From Sanghuangporus weigelae (Eukaryota > Basidiomycota > Agaricomycetes > Hymenochaetales > Hymenochaetaceae): a stretch of DNA of 64,000 bases. A program made the position numbers and the translations under genes. The notes under the pieces were generated by a model. It was not told the origin of the DNA, ran no database searches, and was given only the letters and a program-made list of their open reading frames with translations. The first letter of the stretch is position 1. Every line of letters begins with the position of its first letter. Below are positions 1-10,955 of this stretch, piece by piece. The stretch is taken from contig CP137318.1 of the NCBI GenBank assembly GCA_033182465.1, forward strand, positions 2,604,001-2,668,000, given 5' to 3'.

Positions 1-1188
1 GCTGACCGCGATAAGTCCCCATCCACTGCCCTTCTGGCGCTCCGGGGGGAAGCCCTCCTGAACTGTCTGGTCCTGAATTCTGTTCGTCATTGACCAGAAT
101 AGATAGAGTAGAACCATGCAAATAACAATAAATATGGCAAGAACAGTCGTAGATTGCACGAAGGTCGTCCCGAAATTCAAGGCCAGCACGTTAGGTCTGG
201 ATTGAATAGTTCATATTGGTTCCTCACAAGAAAGAATAGAACCTACATCACGCCTAAGAATAACATCTTCCAATCATCTTTGATATCTTCAAAAGCGGAA
301 AACGGGACTGAACCTGAATGAGAATAGTGTCATGAAAAAGAAAGAGACATTTGAACTGACTTATGGTACTGCAAATTAATGCGAAAATTTGCAATACGTC
401 AACTAGGCCGTGTAAGCTGTAGAAAGTCGCTACGACACTCGAGCCCTTGCCAAGTTTCACTAAAACGGCTTTTGACATTTATTTAAACTTTGCTTCACTT
501 ACCGTTATTGAAAGAATTGCATTGCTAACTCCGCCCAGAACCGAGGTTCGATTCCTCCAAGCAGGAGGGACAATGCTATTGGTCTGAAGGTCCACTAGAC
601 TCCTCTTCGCTGCTGCCAATCGATCCATCGGCGGGAACATCCCTGATCCCACGAGCTGCTTTTCAACGGTTACACCGCTTGTGAAATGAGAAAATGATGG
701 CGCAGGAAGCTCCGCCAGAAATGTATCCAGGTCAGGGAGATGCAGAGGCGCCGCATCGCGTGCGAATACAGCGGTGGCAGGAATAGGGGTATGGGCTATG
801 CTGGCATTGAGTCGATGCACTTCAGAAGCTTAATGTATGCGCCAATAAACCATTTAGAACCACCCAATCTCTCATGAAAATCCAAGGGCATACCAGAAAA
901 TTTATTCAGATCATCCATTTCTAGTTCTTCAGGTTCTCCAATGTCACCGTCCTTCTGAGGCAGCTCCAAAAGACGCGTGGACTCATATAGTGTAGCAGAG
1001 GAACGTGAGCTCTGAGCCAGCTGCGAACCATTCGAGTCCGGACGGACGATAGTAGGTGAGGAGACTCGGCTTTGTTGTGAGTGCGGCTGAGAGATCGATG
1101 CTGTTATACCCTTTGGTTCCTCCCTCGCTTCGCTCGCATCATTGAAGACGGCTTCCTCAATAGCAGAATAGAGAGAGGCCAGGTCCAT
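1..1188 (-). CDS. unrecognised membrane protein, 3' end off the left edge (partial)
   Basis: The product is not recognised. The frame opens with MDLASLYSAIEE at 1188 and continues through an acidic, Ser/Gln-rich stretch. A second exon (about 820 to 483) contains PLHLPDLDTFLAELPAPSF and ends at a good GTAAGT donor. Near the edge (about 94-147) a hydrophobic helix reads VLAIFIVICMVLLYLFW, followed by a polar tail, so the protein looks membrane-anchored near its C-terminus. The exon 1/exon 2 join near 820-880 is uncertain because the two open frames overlap by about 25 bases in different phases, so an intron must lie there. It is transcribed in the same direction as NUS1, with about 245 bases between them. 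The true C-terminus lies outside the window. Confidence 0.55.
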
Positions 1189-1433
1189 CTTTGTGAACTA
1201 TGACAGACACTATGGCGGCTGCATGTGAGAGTCACCGATGTTGTCTCGTGGTCACTGGGACGAGGTAACTGGTCGAAGACGGCGGGAACGAATAGAGGCG
1301 GGTTGGACTACTTACTTACGTAGTGTGTACTGTCGATCATGGAAGCAAACCTTGTTCTCTTGATTTTGATGATGTAAGTTCTGCAATGGAGACTAAGGTA
1401 CGCAGTGCTACACTATGAACATAAGTATCACAT

Positions 1434-2648
1434 CTATTTTCCAAGGCGCATTTCTGCCCGATTATAAGAGTCCAGAGCTCTTCTAAAGTTTTCTTCGGAA
1501 AGTGGTACAAAATACTGCTTGTTCCCACGGCCCTTCCATGCACGATATAACGACGGTCGCCAGTCAAAACTAGCATTAATGAGATGAGAGCCTACGGTCT
1601 CGCAGAGTTACAACAATACTCACTAGATTTCTGTGAGCCTCATCAGCCATGGCGGAAACCCGTACAGCTCTAAAGGAGGACAAGACAAGGAGCGTTGCTT
1701 TATAGAATGCACTATCATAAGATCCGGAGATTCAAGATGATGAAGCGATTCTAATTAAGTGAAATGCAGCAAGTGAGAAACGAGCATAAGCATGTCGTTG
1801 AATATAACATGCCTTGGACAAGTCTGTCAATACTCTCAACGCTGATTCCGTGTCCCTCCATAGCTTTGATGCGAGCCTGGTCGGAAATCTTCGCAGACGT
1901 TGCGAGCTTCCGTGTAATAGCTGCCAGTAGAGCCTTCGAAGCTTCGTACGAAACCAAAGATAGCGTCATTTGTGAGGATTTTCTATAGAGTTTCCGGGGA
2001 AGCGCGTACGCCACTGAGTCATGGCAGTGGAGTGAACTTCTCGCTCTCTATACCGAGTGGAGGATAGGTACGAACCTTGGTTACGGTGAAACGTAGCCCT
2101 TTGTACGCGAACGAGATCTGAATCCAAGGTTATTGTTATTATTGATGGAGGGTGACACCAATTGTCTGAGGAGATAGGTCTAGAGTCAACAATGTTTGGT
2201 GTCGGTGGAGTAGGAGAACAATCCGAGTCGCTGGCGTCAGATGAATATTCGGATTCGGGTGGTGTATGTTCAACATCGTTCTGCAGCGCAATCTTTATCT
2301 TGTTCGATAGCTTAATAACAACGTCTTGAAGCAAGGTTAGAACAAGGAGCACGAGAACGTCAGATGCTCACTATGGCGATCATAGACGCTCAGTCCATTT
2401 ATTCCAGCAGCTTCACACCAACGAGCCGTACAGACAACGCTTTTTACAATTTCATTTCTTTCTTCCTCTGTAGGCCTTTCTCCATCGATAGCGAGGACCA
2501 AAGCAAGGTTTTTAGGCAACTTTGCGCGAGGTCCATGCAAAGGAAGGGGATTTGCCAAAAAGGGATAATAGAGAAGAGCGGTCAGAATTGTCCATATTAA
2601 GTGAAAAAAGTGTAGGACCGACAGTCCGCAAGCCGCGAGCCAGCTCAT
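1434..2648 (-). CDS. NUS1: NUS1 / Nogo-B-receptor-like subunit of dehydrodolichyl diphosphate synthase
   Basis: This is the non-catalytic subunit of the ER cis-prenyltransferase that makes dolichol for glycosylation. The start at MSWLAACGL puts a hydrophobic ER anchor (FFHLIWTILTALLYYPFLA) first. Then come LALVLAID and a helix with VVCTARWCEAAGINGLSVYDRH, as in the cis-prenyltransferase fold. A later exon has MTLSLVSYEASKALLAAITR, followed by ESPDLMIVHS and YGFPPWLMRLTEI. The last exon ends AEMRLGK, which carries the C-terminal RxG motif that NUS1/NgBR supplies to the active site. There are at least four introns; the one at 1751-1812 keeps frame only as a GC-AG intron. The linker exon around 2100-2330 is Ser/Asp/Pro-rich and its downstream splice is uncertain. 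Two ACGCGT boxes lie 67-90 bases upstream. Confidence 0.88.
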
Positions 2649-2714
2649 GGCGAGTGTACAGGAGAATTGCAAGGAGCTTGATCTGAAAAGAAGAAAAGAC
2701 ACGTATATATAAAA

Positions 2715-2737
2715 ACGCGTCCCAAAAGTTGACGCGT
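2715..2737. promoter_or_regulatory. two ACGCGT (MCB-like) boxes upstream of NUS1
   Basis: ACGCGT occurs at 2715-2720 and 2732-2737, just upstream of the NUS1 start. ACGCGT is the core bound by the fungal MBF (Mbp1-Swi6) cell-cycle factor. Two copies within 23 bases suggest G1/S control, but this is inference from the motif alone. Confidence 0.4.
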
Positions 2738-2862
2738 CTGCGGATCCCCGTCGATCTTGCTGAATACTTCTGGTACCTCACGCAGAATGGTAGTTACATT
2801 TATATATTGTCCTCCAGAAAGAAAGCCAAGTCATATAGATACAGTAATAGCTTCGTTCATAT

Positions 2863-3921
2863 CTAAGTGAGCCCGGGTTCTTCGTCTATGGTCTTCTTGA
2901 TCTTCAATAGAATCGTCGTCTTCCAATTATCCAATCTCATAACCTGATCGTAGTCCCGGCAAGCAGTAGCGAATGCCTCCAAGTCGGAGCCCTCAACCGC
3001 TTCGATCAGTGCTGTCAGTAGCTTGGCCTCCCGCGTAGTCATAAATGACGGGTCCAGAGTGTCATATTTCTGAAGATTGCGCCTCGCAGTAACCGAGTCC
3101 TGTGTTGAAGTGTGTTTCAGACCAGATGTTTTCATAAAGAATGGATGAGACGAACGGTATTAGCAAGAGCACACAAGCCCGACCGCAACCAATATTCCTT
3201 CACACTGTACTTGGTCAGATTTGACTGCAGCGACTGGTCTGCGACTTGTTCATAGCGAGCAATAGCCTGCGGGAACTGATCGATCTGGGCATGCAGGTCC
3301 GCCGCATCTTTGAAACATCCGTTCGCCATCCTGATGGGAAAAGGTGAATACACTGAACATGAGTTGAGCATGAGAGTCCAATAGTCAACTTACGCATTTG
3401 CATCTTCCTGCTGATACCATTCACCGGCACGTTCATAGCTCTGGCACGCTCTTGGAAGATCTCCCCGTTGGAGATGGATCTGAGCAATGTCTTTCTCTCG
3501 ATCTGCAGCTTGTCTGAAGCGGCCGGCCTTGGTCAGATACGTGACAGTTTGGCTAAGTGCTTCAACCGCAACTGCAACAACAGATCAGTTAGTGCGCGTC
3601 TCCCCGACGTCTTCCTTCGTAAGGCAGTGAAGACGTACGATCCGGTCGATCACCCTGCTTGTAGGCCTTGGAAGCATTCCACCAAGCGTTTGCTGCATCA
3701 TTATTCTCCTTGCACTTCTCCCTGCATTCAGCCTCCTTAGAAAAGGCGTCGCCCGCATCAACGAAGGACTTCTCAAGCTTGAAGGCATTGGCGGCCTGCT
3801 GGAACAGATCGCCGGCTTCTTCAAATTTGGTGGTGGCAGAGCTAAACCAGCCAGCAGATGATCCTGCCTTTTTTTCCGCCTTCTGCAATAGAATCTGCGC
3901 TTCTGACTTGCTGGGTGCCAT
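2863..3921 (-). CDS. SEC17: alpha-SNAP (Sec17), SNARE disassembly adaptor
   Basis: Sec17 recruits the NSF/Sec18 ATPase to SNARE bundles for recycling after membrane fusion. The start MAPSKSEAQILLQKAEKKAG is followed by GWFSSATTKFEEAGDLFQQA and AFKLEKSFVDAGDAFSKEAE, the helical-repeat (TPR-like) array of the family. Later exons give KTVTYLTKAGRFRQAADREK, KDAADLHAQIDQFPQAIARYE and LEAFATACRDYDQVMRLDNW. The C-terminus LLKIKKTIDEEPGLT resembles the conserved leucine-rich Sec17 tail that stimulates Sec18. Introns are short, and length and order match the family. The start is fixed by the conserved N-terminal helix. It faces away from the phosphoacetylglucosamine mutase gene, so the 188-base gap is a shared promoter. 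Confidence 0.93.
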
Positions 3922-4109
3922 GGTAGACGGATATATAGTGACTTGTGTTTGTGCAACACGCAACACAATATCATATAGTCATCGACCTCTCACGTGATTT
4001 AGGGCTGTGCGGAACCGAAGTTCACATTAGCACTAATCGCGACGTATTCCCTACTACCATCTCTACGGTAGACACACTTCCGAACCCACTGTGATTCGTG
4101 CTTTTAACC

Positions 4110-6039
4110 ATGACGACAATTGAGGATCTGTCAGAGGGCATCAGAGCTTATGCTGATCTCCATCCTAAATCATCCAATATTCAATTCCAGTACGGTACTG
4201 CTGGCTTTAGAACACTGTGAGTGGAGCTGTCACGCCGATTCCGTTCAAGAAAATTTGCTCAGTTATTCTCCAGAGGAGTTCTTCTTGAATCTGTTGTATT
4301 CAGAGTTGGAGTTCTGGCAGCTCTGAGAAGCAAGAAACTAGACGGGAAGACCATTGGGGTTATGATCACCGCCTCGCATAATCCTGAACAAGTATGTTAC
4401 CTCGCTTTATGGTCAGTGCCACGCTTGAACTGCAACCTTGTAGGACAATGGTGTTAAACTTGTTGATCCGCGTGGAGAGATGCTTGAAGCCGCTTGGGAG
4501 AACCACGCCACGACTTTAGCGAACGCGCCTACTACAGATGCTTTCGTAGAAGTGGTTGAGAATCTAATCAAACTTACTAAGATCGATCTGGCGAAGCCAG
4601 CAAACGTCGTATATGCTCGTGACACGCGTCCCACCGGTCCGACTTTGGTTGCTGCTTTCGAAGACGGACTGAAAGCCAGTGGTGCTACTGGTCGGAATGA
4701 AGATATTAAGACGACCCCAGTCCTGCATTACCTTGTCAGATGCATTAATAGCAAAGGAACGGCTGAAGCATATGGCGAAGATTCAGAGCATGGATATATG
4801 AGGAAGCTAAGTGGCGCCTTCAAGAGACTGGTGGTTAGTGGTGACTTGTCATGATGCACTTTTAATTGCTTATTTTTTGGTTTGGCTATTAGGCGGGCAA
4901 GAAGACGCACGGTCCTTTGATCGTGGATTGCGCTAATGGCGTTGGTGCACCCACTGCAAAACGTCTGGCTCAATTCTTAGGGGACTCTTTACCTCTTCAG
5001 CTCGTGAACACCGCGATAAATACTGAAGGCGCCTTGAATAATGCTTGCGGGGCCGATTTCGTGAAGACTTCCCAAAGACTTCCTCCTTCCCTGTCTGGAA
5101 TACTTCGAGCTGGCCAGCGTGCGTGTAGTCTTGATGGTGATGCCGATCGTCTCATCTATTTCTACCTTGACGAGCGCAATCAGTTCCATTTGCTGGATGG
5201 AGACAAGATCTCTGCTCTTGTTGCTGCGTTTATAGTGGAACAGGTAAGATTAGCGGGACTTGAGGACACAATTGAGGTTGGGGTCGTACAGACAGCGTAC
5301 GCTAATGGTGCCTCAACAAAGTATCTTGCGGAGGTTAGTCAGATTTGCCGTCCATAAACAGGTTCTCTGACTCCTGTGTTTAGCGCCTCCCTGTTACATG
5401 TGTACCGACGGGTGTCAAGCACTTGCACCATGCAGCTGAGCACTATTCTATCGGAGTTTACTTTGAGGCAAATGGGCACGGTACCGTTCTCTTCTCACCG
5501 AGTGCCGTAGCTGCCCTGGAGGAGCGACGGCCAAGTACTCCAGCACAGCAAACTGCGCTGAATCATCTCAAGAACTTGATTGATTTGATCAACCAGACTG
5601 TCGGAGACGCTCTTTCAGATATGTTGTTGGTCGAAGTTGTCCTTGCCCACAAATCATTTTCCGGAATAGAATGGGACGCACTGTACACAGATCTGCCAAA
5701 CCGCCTCGTGAAAGTCGTCGTCAAAGACAGAAGCGTCTTCAAGACGGAGGATGCGGAGCGTCGCCTTGTTGCACCAACTGGTTTGCAGCAGAAAATCGAC
5801 GAGCTGGTGCGGAAGTACGACGGCGGTCGCGCTTTTGTAAGACCGAGTGGGACAGAAGACGTTGTCCGTGTCTATGCGGAGGCAATCTTGCGACCTCAAG
5901 CGGACGGTGAGTACTATGCTCGTTTGGCCATCTTGGTTCTGACTGAAAGATGGAAATAGAACTGGCGTTCAAAGTCGCAGGTTTAGTGTATGATTTCACC
6001 GGAGGAGATCCTGTAGCTCGTCCTCGGGAGTTCTTGTGA
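4110..6039 (+). CDS. PCM1: phosphoacetylglucosamine mutase (UDP-GlcNAc synthesis)
   Basis: The enzyme converts GlcNAc-6-phosphate to GlcNAc-1-phosphate, feeding UDP-GlcNAc for chitin, N-glycans and GPI anchors. Exon 1 reads [20 protein letters not shown] and ends in [10 protein letters not shown]. The phosphoserine loop ITASHNP is followed across an intron by [14 protein letters not shown]. The metal loop is [15 protein letters not shown], and the phosphate-binding C-terminal loop is [16 protein letters not shown]. The last exon follows a GTGAGT donor at about 5907 and reads [20 protein letters not shown], ending ARPREFL. The short open frame that stops at 5959 is therefore intron read-through. 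All signature residues of the alpha-D-phosphohexomutase family are present and no break was seen. Confidence 0.94.
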
Positions 6040-6370
6040 GAAATGAACGAGAAGCAAAAATGTTTCTGTACAGTTAGCACTAGATGATAGACGCATGTAC
6101 CTCCCAAGACAAGCAGAACAACAGCTGAAAGATCATAAGTTATTTGCTGGCAAGAACTTACTTAAGAAGTCAGATGTCGATCGATGCCAAATGAGGAATG
6201 TACGTGTCGTCTAGTATCGTGAGTCATCGCGTGCTTCAACGCAATCGGTTAGCTATGCACGAGCACTGTATAAGTGAGCCTGTTGACGAGCTGGTTTGCG
6301 TGCAGAGGTCGGGTCGTGGCCATCTACTTAGCTTGCGACTGCATCCTTAATATCATCCTGTCATCAGCAA

Positions 6371-7953
6371 ATGTGCCGCTTCGTCATCTACAAAGGCACT
6401 GAACCAGTGCAGCTTTGCCATGTACGTTACGTTCATCTCATTCGGAGCTTCTGTTCTAACGAGCATTCAATTGCGCACGGCAAGCTCCTCACGAAACCGT
6501 GTCACTCGATCATAAACCAGGCGTTCAACTCTCGCCTAAGAGTTGACCGCCGAAATCCCATAAACGGTGACGGTTTCGGGGTTGGTACGTTATTGTTACC
6601 TTTGAGTGAAGCATGTGCATGTATTGACATGCTGTAGGTTGGTACGATTCCGTATATGATGAAGAGTTGGGAAGTCAACCATGCATATTTACGTCGGTGA
6701 CTCCCGTGAGTCGCCTTCGATATTTGTCTGCTCCAGGTACTGACAGTACGTAGGCCTGGAACAACGTGAATCTGACACGGCTTGCTGAAAAGATCAAGTC
6801 GCCTCTGGTCTTGTAAGCAAATTTCACTCTAGTTCTTTCTGGCTCTAGCTCATGACATTTCCATTAAGCGCCCATGTCCGTGCCACCACCGCTGGCTCTC
6901 TCTCGTTGGATAATTGTCATCCTTTTGTTCATGGAAAGCTCATGGTAGTAGCTAAAATCTTGTCTTCATCGATCCTATAACACTGCTGATCGCGTGCTTA
7001 GTTTATGCACAACGGGGCCATTGCAGAGTTTCCTCGAATCAAACGGCGACTTCAATCCACTCTACCAGATGAAATTTTCAATGTACCGAATGGCAATACA
7101 GGCGTGTGCTCTGCTACCTTCTGTTTGGATCCGTCGCTTATGATTGGTATCGACAGATTCCGAATGGGCATTTGCACTATTCCTATCAAAGGTGAGCCAG
7201 GATGAAATTAAACTCGCTTGTCTCTATCTGAACATCCGATGCCAGCTTCCGGATGCAAACGCAAAATCATTCACTCCGTCAGTATTGAGGCAAGCAATGC
7301 TCAATACGATTTCTGCGTTGAATGGTTTCGCGCGCGAATTCAATATAACAGAGGCAAGTTCGTTTCTATAGATCGATGAACTTAAGTGTGACTTTCCAAT
7401 CCAAGCCGAGCCTCATGAACTTTTGCGTAACGGATGGCGAAACAGTCGTGGCGACCCGATATATATCCTCGAAAGTAGATGAAGCCGCGTCATTGGTGCG
7501 TATTTTATATAGAAACTGACGCATGTCTGACTCAGTTCTCCAGTGGTTCTCTTCGGGCACCACATTCTCTGAATATGCGAAGGGCGGTCACTATAAGATG
7601 TCCAAGGCTGATAAGCGAGAGAATATAATCATGGTGAGCGTCATGTCAAGTAATTCAAATGAAGCTGAGAATCTTATCCATTTGGAAGATTGCGAGCGAG
7701 CCTCTTACATTCGAGAAGGGTAAGGCTCCTATTCCATGTTCTAATTCTGAATGAGACTGGACTTATATATATATTAGCTGATTGGATGGAGATTCGTACG
7801 AACAATATGATTGTGGTCACGCCGAAGATGAATCTTCTGCAGATACCCATCATCGACGAATTCTACGTTCCTCCTTCAGATCCTGCGTCTCTGAACCGGA
7901 CTACGAGTTTTGCCGAGGGCAAAGGTCTGCTGAATCCACGGGGTCCTCTATGA
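6371..7953 (+). CDS. DUG3: Dug3-type glutamine amidotransferase (glutathione degradation)
   Basis: Dug3 is the amidotransferase-like subunit of the cytosolic Dug2-Dug3 complex, which removes glutamate from glutathione. The protein starts MCRFVIYKG, so Cys2 is the class-II amidotransferase nucleophile. Later exons give INQAFNSRLRVDRRNPINGD, GDGFGVGWY, AHVRATTAGSLSLDNCHPF, FMHNGAIAEFPRIKRRL and DSEWAFALFL. The C-terminal part has YKMSKADKRENIIMIASEPL and ends NLLQIPIIDEFYVPPSDPAS plus a short Thr/Ser tail. About ten short introns interrupt the gene. No signal peptide or membrane segment is seen. A 330-base gap separates it from the mutase gene, on the same strand. Confidence 0.93.
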
Positions 7954-8493
7954 TGGGCGTATTGGAGAGATAGAGGGATGGATATACTACTGATAATCTC
8001 GTGCGTCATTTTCCGTTTAGCAACGTTATTTGTTCGCCAATGCTTCGCGGAAGTCTGTAAACTACCAGGGATTGAATACATTCAGTATTACTCATTTTGT
8101 CTTTTGGAGTACCATTTCCCGCGTGACGCAAGATACCTGATGGGGAGCTCCATCCTTGGCTACCGTTCGAAAACGTTGTTCGGACTGTTCCTTGACATTC
8201 GAGTGTCCCGAAAGACGGCATCCCGGGCCGTTCAGTTTAAAATCGTGCACCACGTTTCTCGGATGCCATTGTATTGCATCAGGTGGACCATTTATCGAAC
8301 ATTCGCCAATCCGACCATTCATGCGTCATCTAGGCGCACTCCTTACTCCTCTCTATGGAACAATAAATGTAACCGAAGGCAAGTAGGATGTCCAAGCATA
8401 TCCCTGTCGGATCGAGCTGAGCTCACCCTTACGCCGTGCATGGCTGACTTACTGCGATCGCTTAGCCTGCCCATTACATCTTTCTTAGTTAAG
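7954..8493. other. 540-base gap between DUG3 and the cupin gene
   Basis: Probably the DUG3 3' end plus the cupin promoter. An uninterrupted frame from 7978 runs into the cupin N-terminus, but its residue make-up (rich in Arg, Cys, Tyr and Ser) does not look protein-like. No RNA gene or repeat was seen. Confidence 0.4.
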
Positions 8494-9263
8494 ATGTCTG
8501 CCCCCTTACTCTCCACGCCCTCAGCTCTGCCTCCTATTCGTCGCATTGTGACTGGAAATGACTCCGCGGGGTACGGAACCGTGAAAAAAGACACAACTAT
8601 CAGCCCGAAAGTAAGGATTCTTCCTCACAAGAAGTGATTGCCTTGATGAGAGTCTCATGCCAGCCTGCTACTGGTCCAAGCAGTGAAGGTCTTTCAGGCG
8701 GAGTTCTGTGGACTACCGAATCGGTGCCATCTAAGGATGCAAACGACGATAGGTCAATACACTCATCCAGTGCAAATTTACTGACGACACTAACCAACTT
8801 CATAGTGTTGATGGTGCATTACGTTCCATTAGTGGTCAGGGCTTGGTTATGCGAAATGGGACGAATCTGAGGTTCACGGATCTCGCATCGGGCGCATCTT
8901 CTCCGATGGTGAGTGATATACGCGCCTTCGAGAAGTTAATATCAGGATCGCCGATGGGCCTTCTTTTACCCATCTCAAGCATAGGACAAGCTCGATCGAC
9001 TACAATATTCTCAGTAAGTGCGGTTTATGGGGAAATCAACTCTCATATTGATTCATTGAATAGTCTCCGGAAAGCTGATTCTAATCCTGGATGATGGAAC
9101 GGAGATATTGATCGAAAATCCGGGTGATACAGTTGTTCAGAGAGGTAATATGCATGCTTGGAGGAATCCAGGACCAGGAGTGGCTAGGTGGGTGAGTGTA
9201 CTCGTCGATGCCGAGCCAGCAGCAGTCAATGGCAAGATCCTTGAAGAGGCCTGGTTGGCATAA
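8494..9263 (+). CDS. small cupin-domain protein
   Basis: A single-domain cupin of about 180 residues; the substrate is unknown. Exon 1 reads MSAPLLSTPSALPPIRRIVT and exon 2 gives GGVLWTTESVPSKDANDDR. Then come VDGALRSISGQGLVMRNGTN and LRFTDLASGASSPM. A short exon, HRTSSIDYNILI, joins in frame at a CAAG acceptor. The last exon is SGKLILILDDGTEILIENPG, then GDTVVQRGNMHAWRNPGPG, ending NGKILEEAWLA. The HRTSSIDY and QRGNMHAW segments are the two cupin motifs; histidines are present in both, but the full metal-ligand set is not certain. The start is chosen from similarity to the family's usual PPIRRIVTG opening. It converges on the dehydrogenase gene, with stop codons about 100 bases apart. Confidence 0.85.
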
Positions 9264-9363
9264 TTTTGGGACTAGGATTCCCACAAGCTTTCCCGATACC
9301 CGTCGCTGTGCTTTCCGATTCTCGTCACGATATTGTACAGAATATATCACGCAAAGCAAATAC

Positions 9364-10419
9364 TTATTGAAGGTTTACGAAAAGACCTCCGTCGACCATG
9401 AGGGACGCACCGGTGACGTAGCGAGCTAGATCGCTTGAGAGGAAAACTATCGGCCCTGCTATATCTTCCGGGACTAGATGGTCTTCTCAGCGTGGAGCCA
9501 CAGCGATGGCAGAGTCAGACTCACCACCTAGACGTCCTAGAACAGTTCTTTTTATCATATTTTCGCGTTTTGCAGTATCCACTAAGTCTTCCTTATTGAT
9601 GTCAGTTTCAATTGTTCCAGGAAGAACTGCATTGCAGCGAATATTGTATTTTCCAAGAGCGATTGCACAGCTCTGCATGAGAGATAACACACCAGCTTTA
9701 GTCGGCGTATAATGACTACATAGAAAAGAGAAATATACGTTAAAAAATGCAACAAAACAGAACTGTGTCAGTCACCATTGCTGTCCCCCGCCGACTCGAG
9801 CAGAGACAGACGATACACAGATTATGGAACCCCCTTGAGGAGACTGCTCTACCATCTGACGTGCCACAGCTACGTGTATGTGTCAGCATCAACAACATGC
9901 ACGACAAAATGGATGCATCGTACCTTGCACTATGTAGAAAGAGCCGTCGAGGTTCACCTGTCTGGTCCGCTCCCATGTCTCGAGAGGCAATGTCAAGAAA
10001 TCAGCAAATGGACATATTCCAACGTTGCTGACAAGAACATCTGGACTATCGTTTGGTATATGCATATTTCACCGCCCAAGAATCACACGAACCGATTCTT
10101 CCGAATGATTTGACACCCTCGTCAACAATCTAGAGTCACTGTTAGAAACATTGACATTAAAAAGTGTCAACCCTGAAATGACCTTCAGAGATGTTTCTCG
10201 AATTGATATGTCGCCTGGTACAGCGACGACTTTGCAAGCACTAGATACAATATATATTTCTTCTTCAAGTGTCTTGACTTCCTGGGATGTCGTCTCGTCC
10301 CCATAATAGTGGAGAACTAAGCCCGATGACCCGTGCTTAGCAAACTCGAGAGCAGTTGCGCGCCCAATTCCCCTAGAGGCCCCAGTAATGCAAACGACTT
10401 TCCCAATGGCCAGCGACAT
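9364..10419 (-). CDS. short-chain dehydrogenase, close to L-rhamnose 1-dehydrogenase
   Basis: A classical SDR. The NAD(P)-binding motif is TGASRGIG in MSLAIGKVVCITGASRGIGR, and the catalytic YxxxK lies in HYTPTKAG. After it come LSLMQSCAIALGKYNIRCNA and VLPGTIETDINKEDL. The C-terminus reads PEDIAGPIVFLSSDLARYVT and then SLMVDGGLFVNLQ. The order of these pieces and the LVDGGLFVNLQ-type ending match the fungal L-rhamnose 1-dehydrogenases that open the non-phosphorylated rhamnose pathway. The substrate is inferred from remembered family sequence. Several introns lie between 9700 and 10150. The start faces the KARI-like gene across a 536-base shared promoter. Confidence 0.85.
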
Positions 10420-10955
10420 AGCGAACGAATATCGATATCGCGGATTTATCTTTCAGCAAAGACATTGATATTACACTTATCAATGACGACCAAGTTAGAG
10501 AAGGTCACAGGGGCCCGGGTGATCCTGCGAAGCGCGACAGGAATATCCGAGCGGGACGCGCGGCCCGTACCTTCCGATTCATGTCTTGTTATACAAAACA
10601 TAGAACTTAGCTTTGGACGAACCGCAATATTGTGTACTTTCACGTACAAGTTAAGACCATATCATTCTGAAGCCGAGTATTCGGGATTGAGCCGTTCCAT
10701 CGTCTTGCCCTTGTTAATCTCGTACGTGTCGTTTCAATGACTGCAGTTTCCCTGCTGGAAGAACATTACAATCGACATGATCACCTGTTTACTACGGGAC
10801 AAGGGTACAGGATACGAAGGCAGTGGTGACCGGCGGCCTATCCGGATCGGTATACACTCCGACGCACCGTGGTCAAAGCCGCATACGGTCTATATATAAT
10901 GCCAGATCGCGGAGCATCCGAGGAACCCCGTTGAGAGTCTTTCTTGAGGAATATC
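10420..10955. promoter_or_regulatory. divergent promoter between the SDR and KARI-like genes
   Basis: The 536 bases between two divergent starts hold a TATA-like tatatataat at 10891-10900, about 55 bases before the KARI-like ATG. An open frame at 10333-10740 overlaps the SDR gene and has no family resemblance. Confidence 0.5.

Noticed and set aside
541-560. tRNA B-box-like ggttcgattcc
   Set aside because: No A box or cloverleaf upstream; it lies in a coding exon on the other strand.
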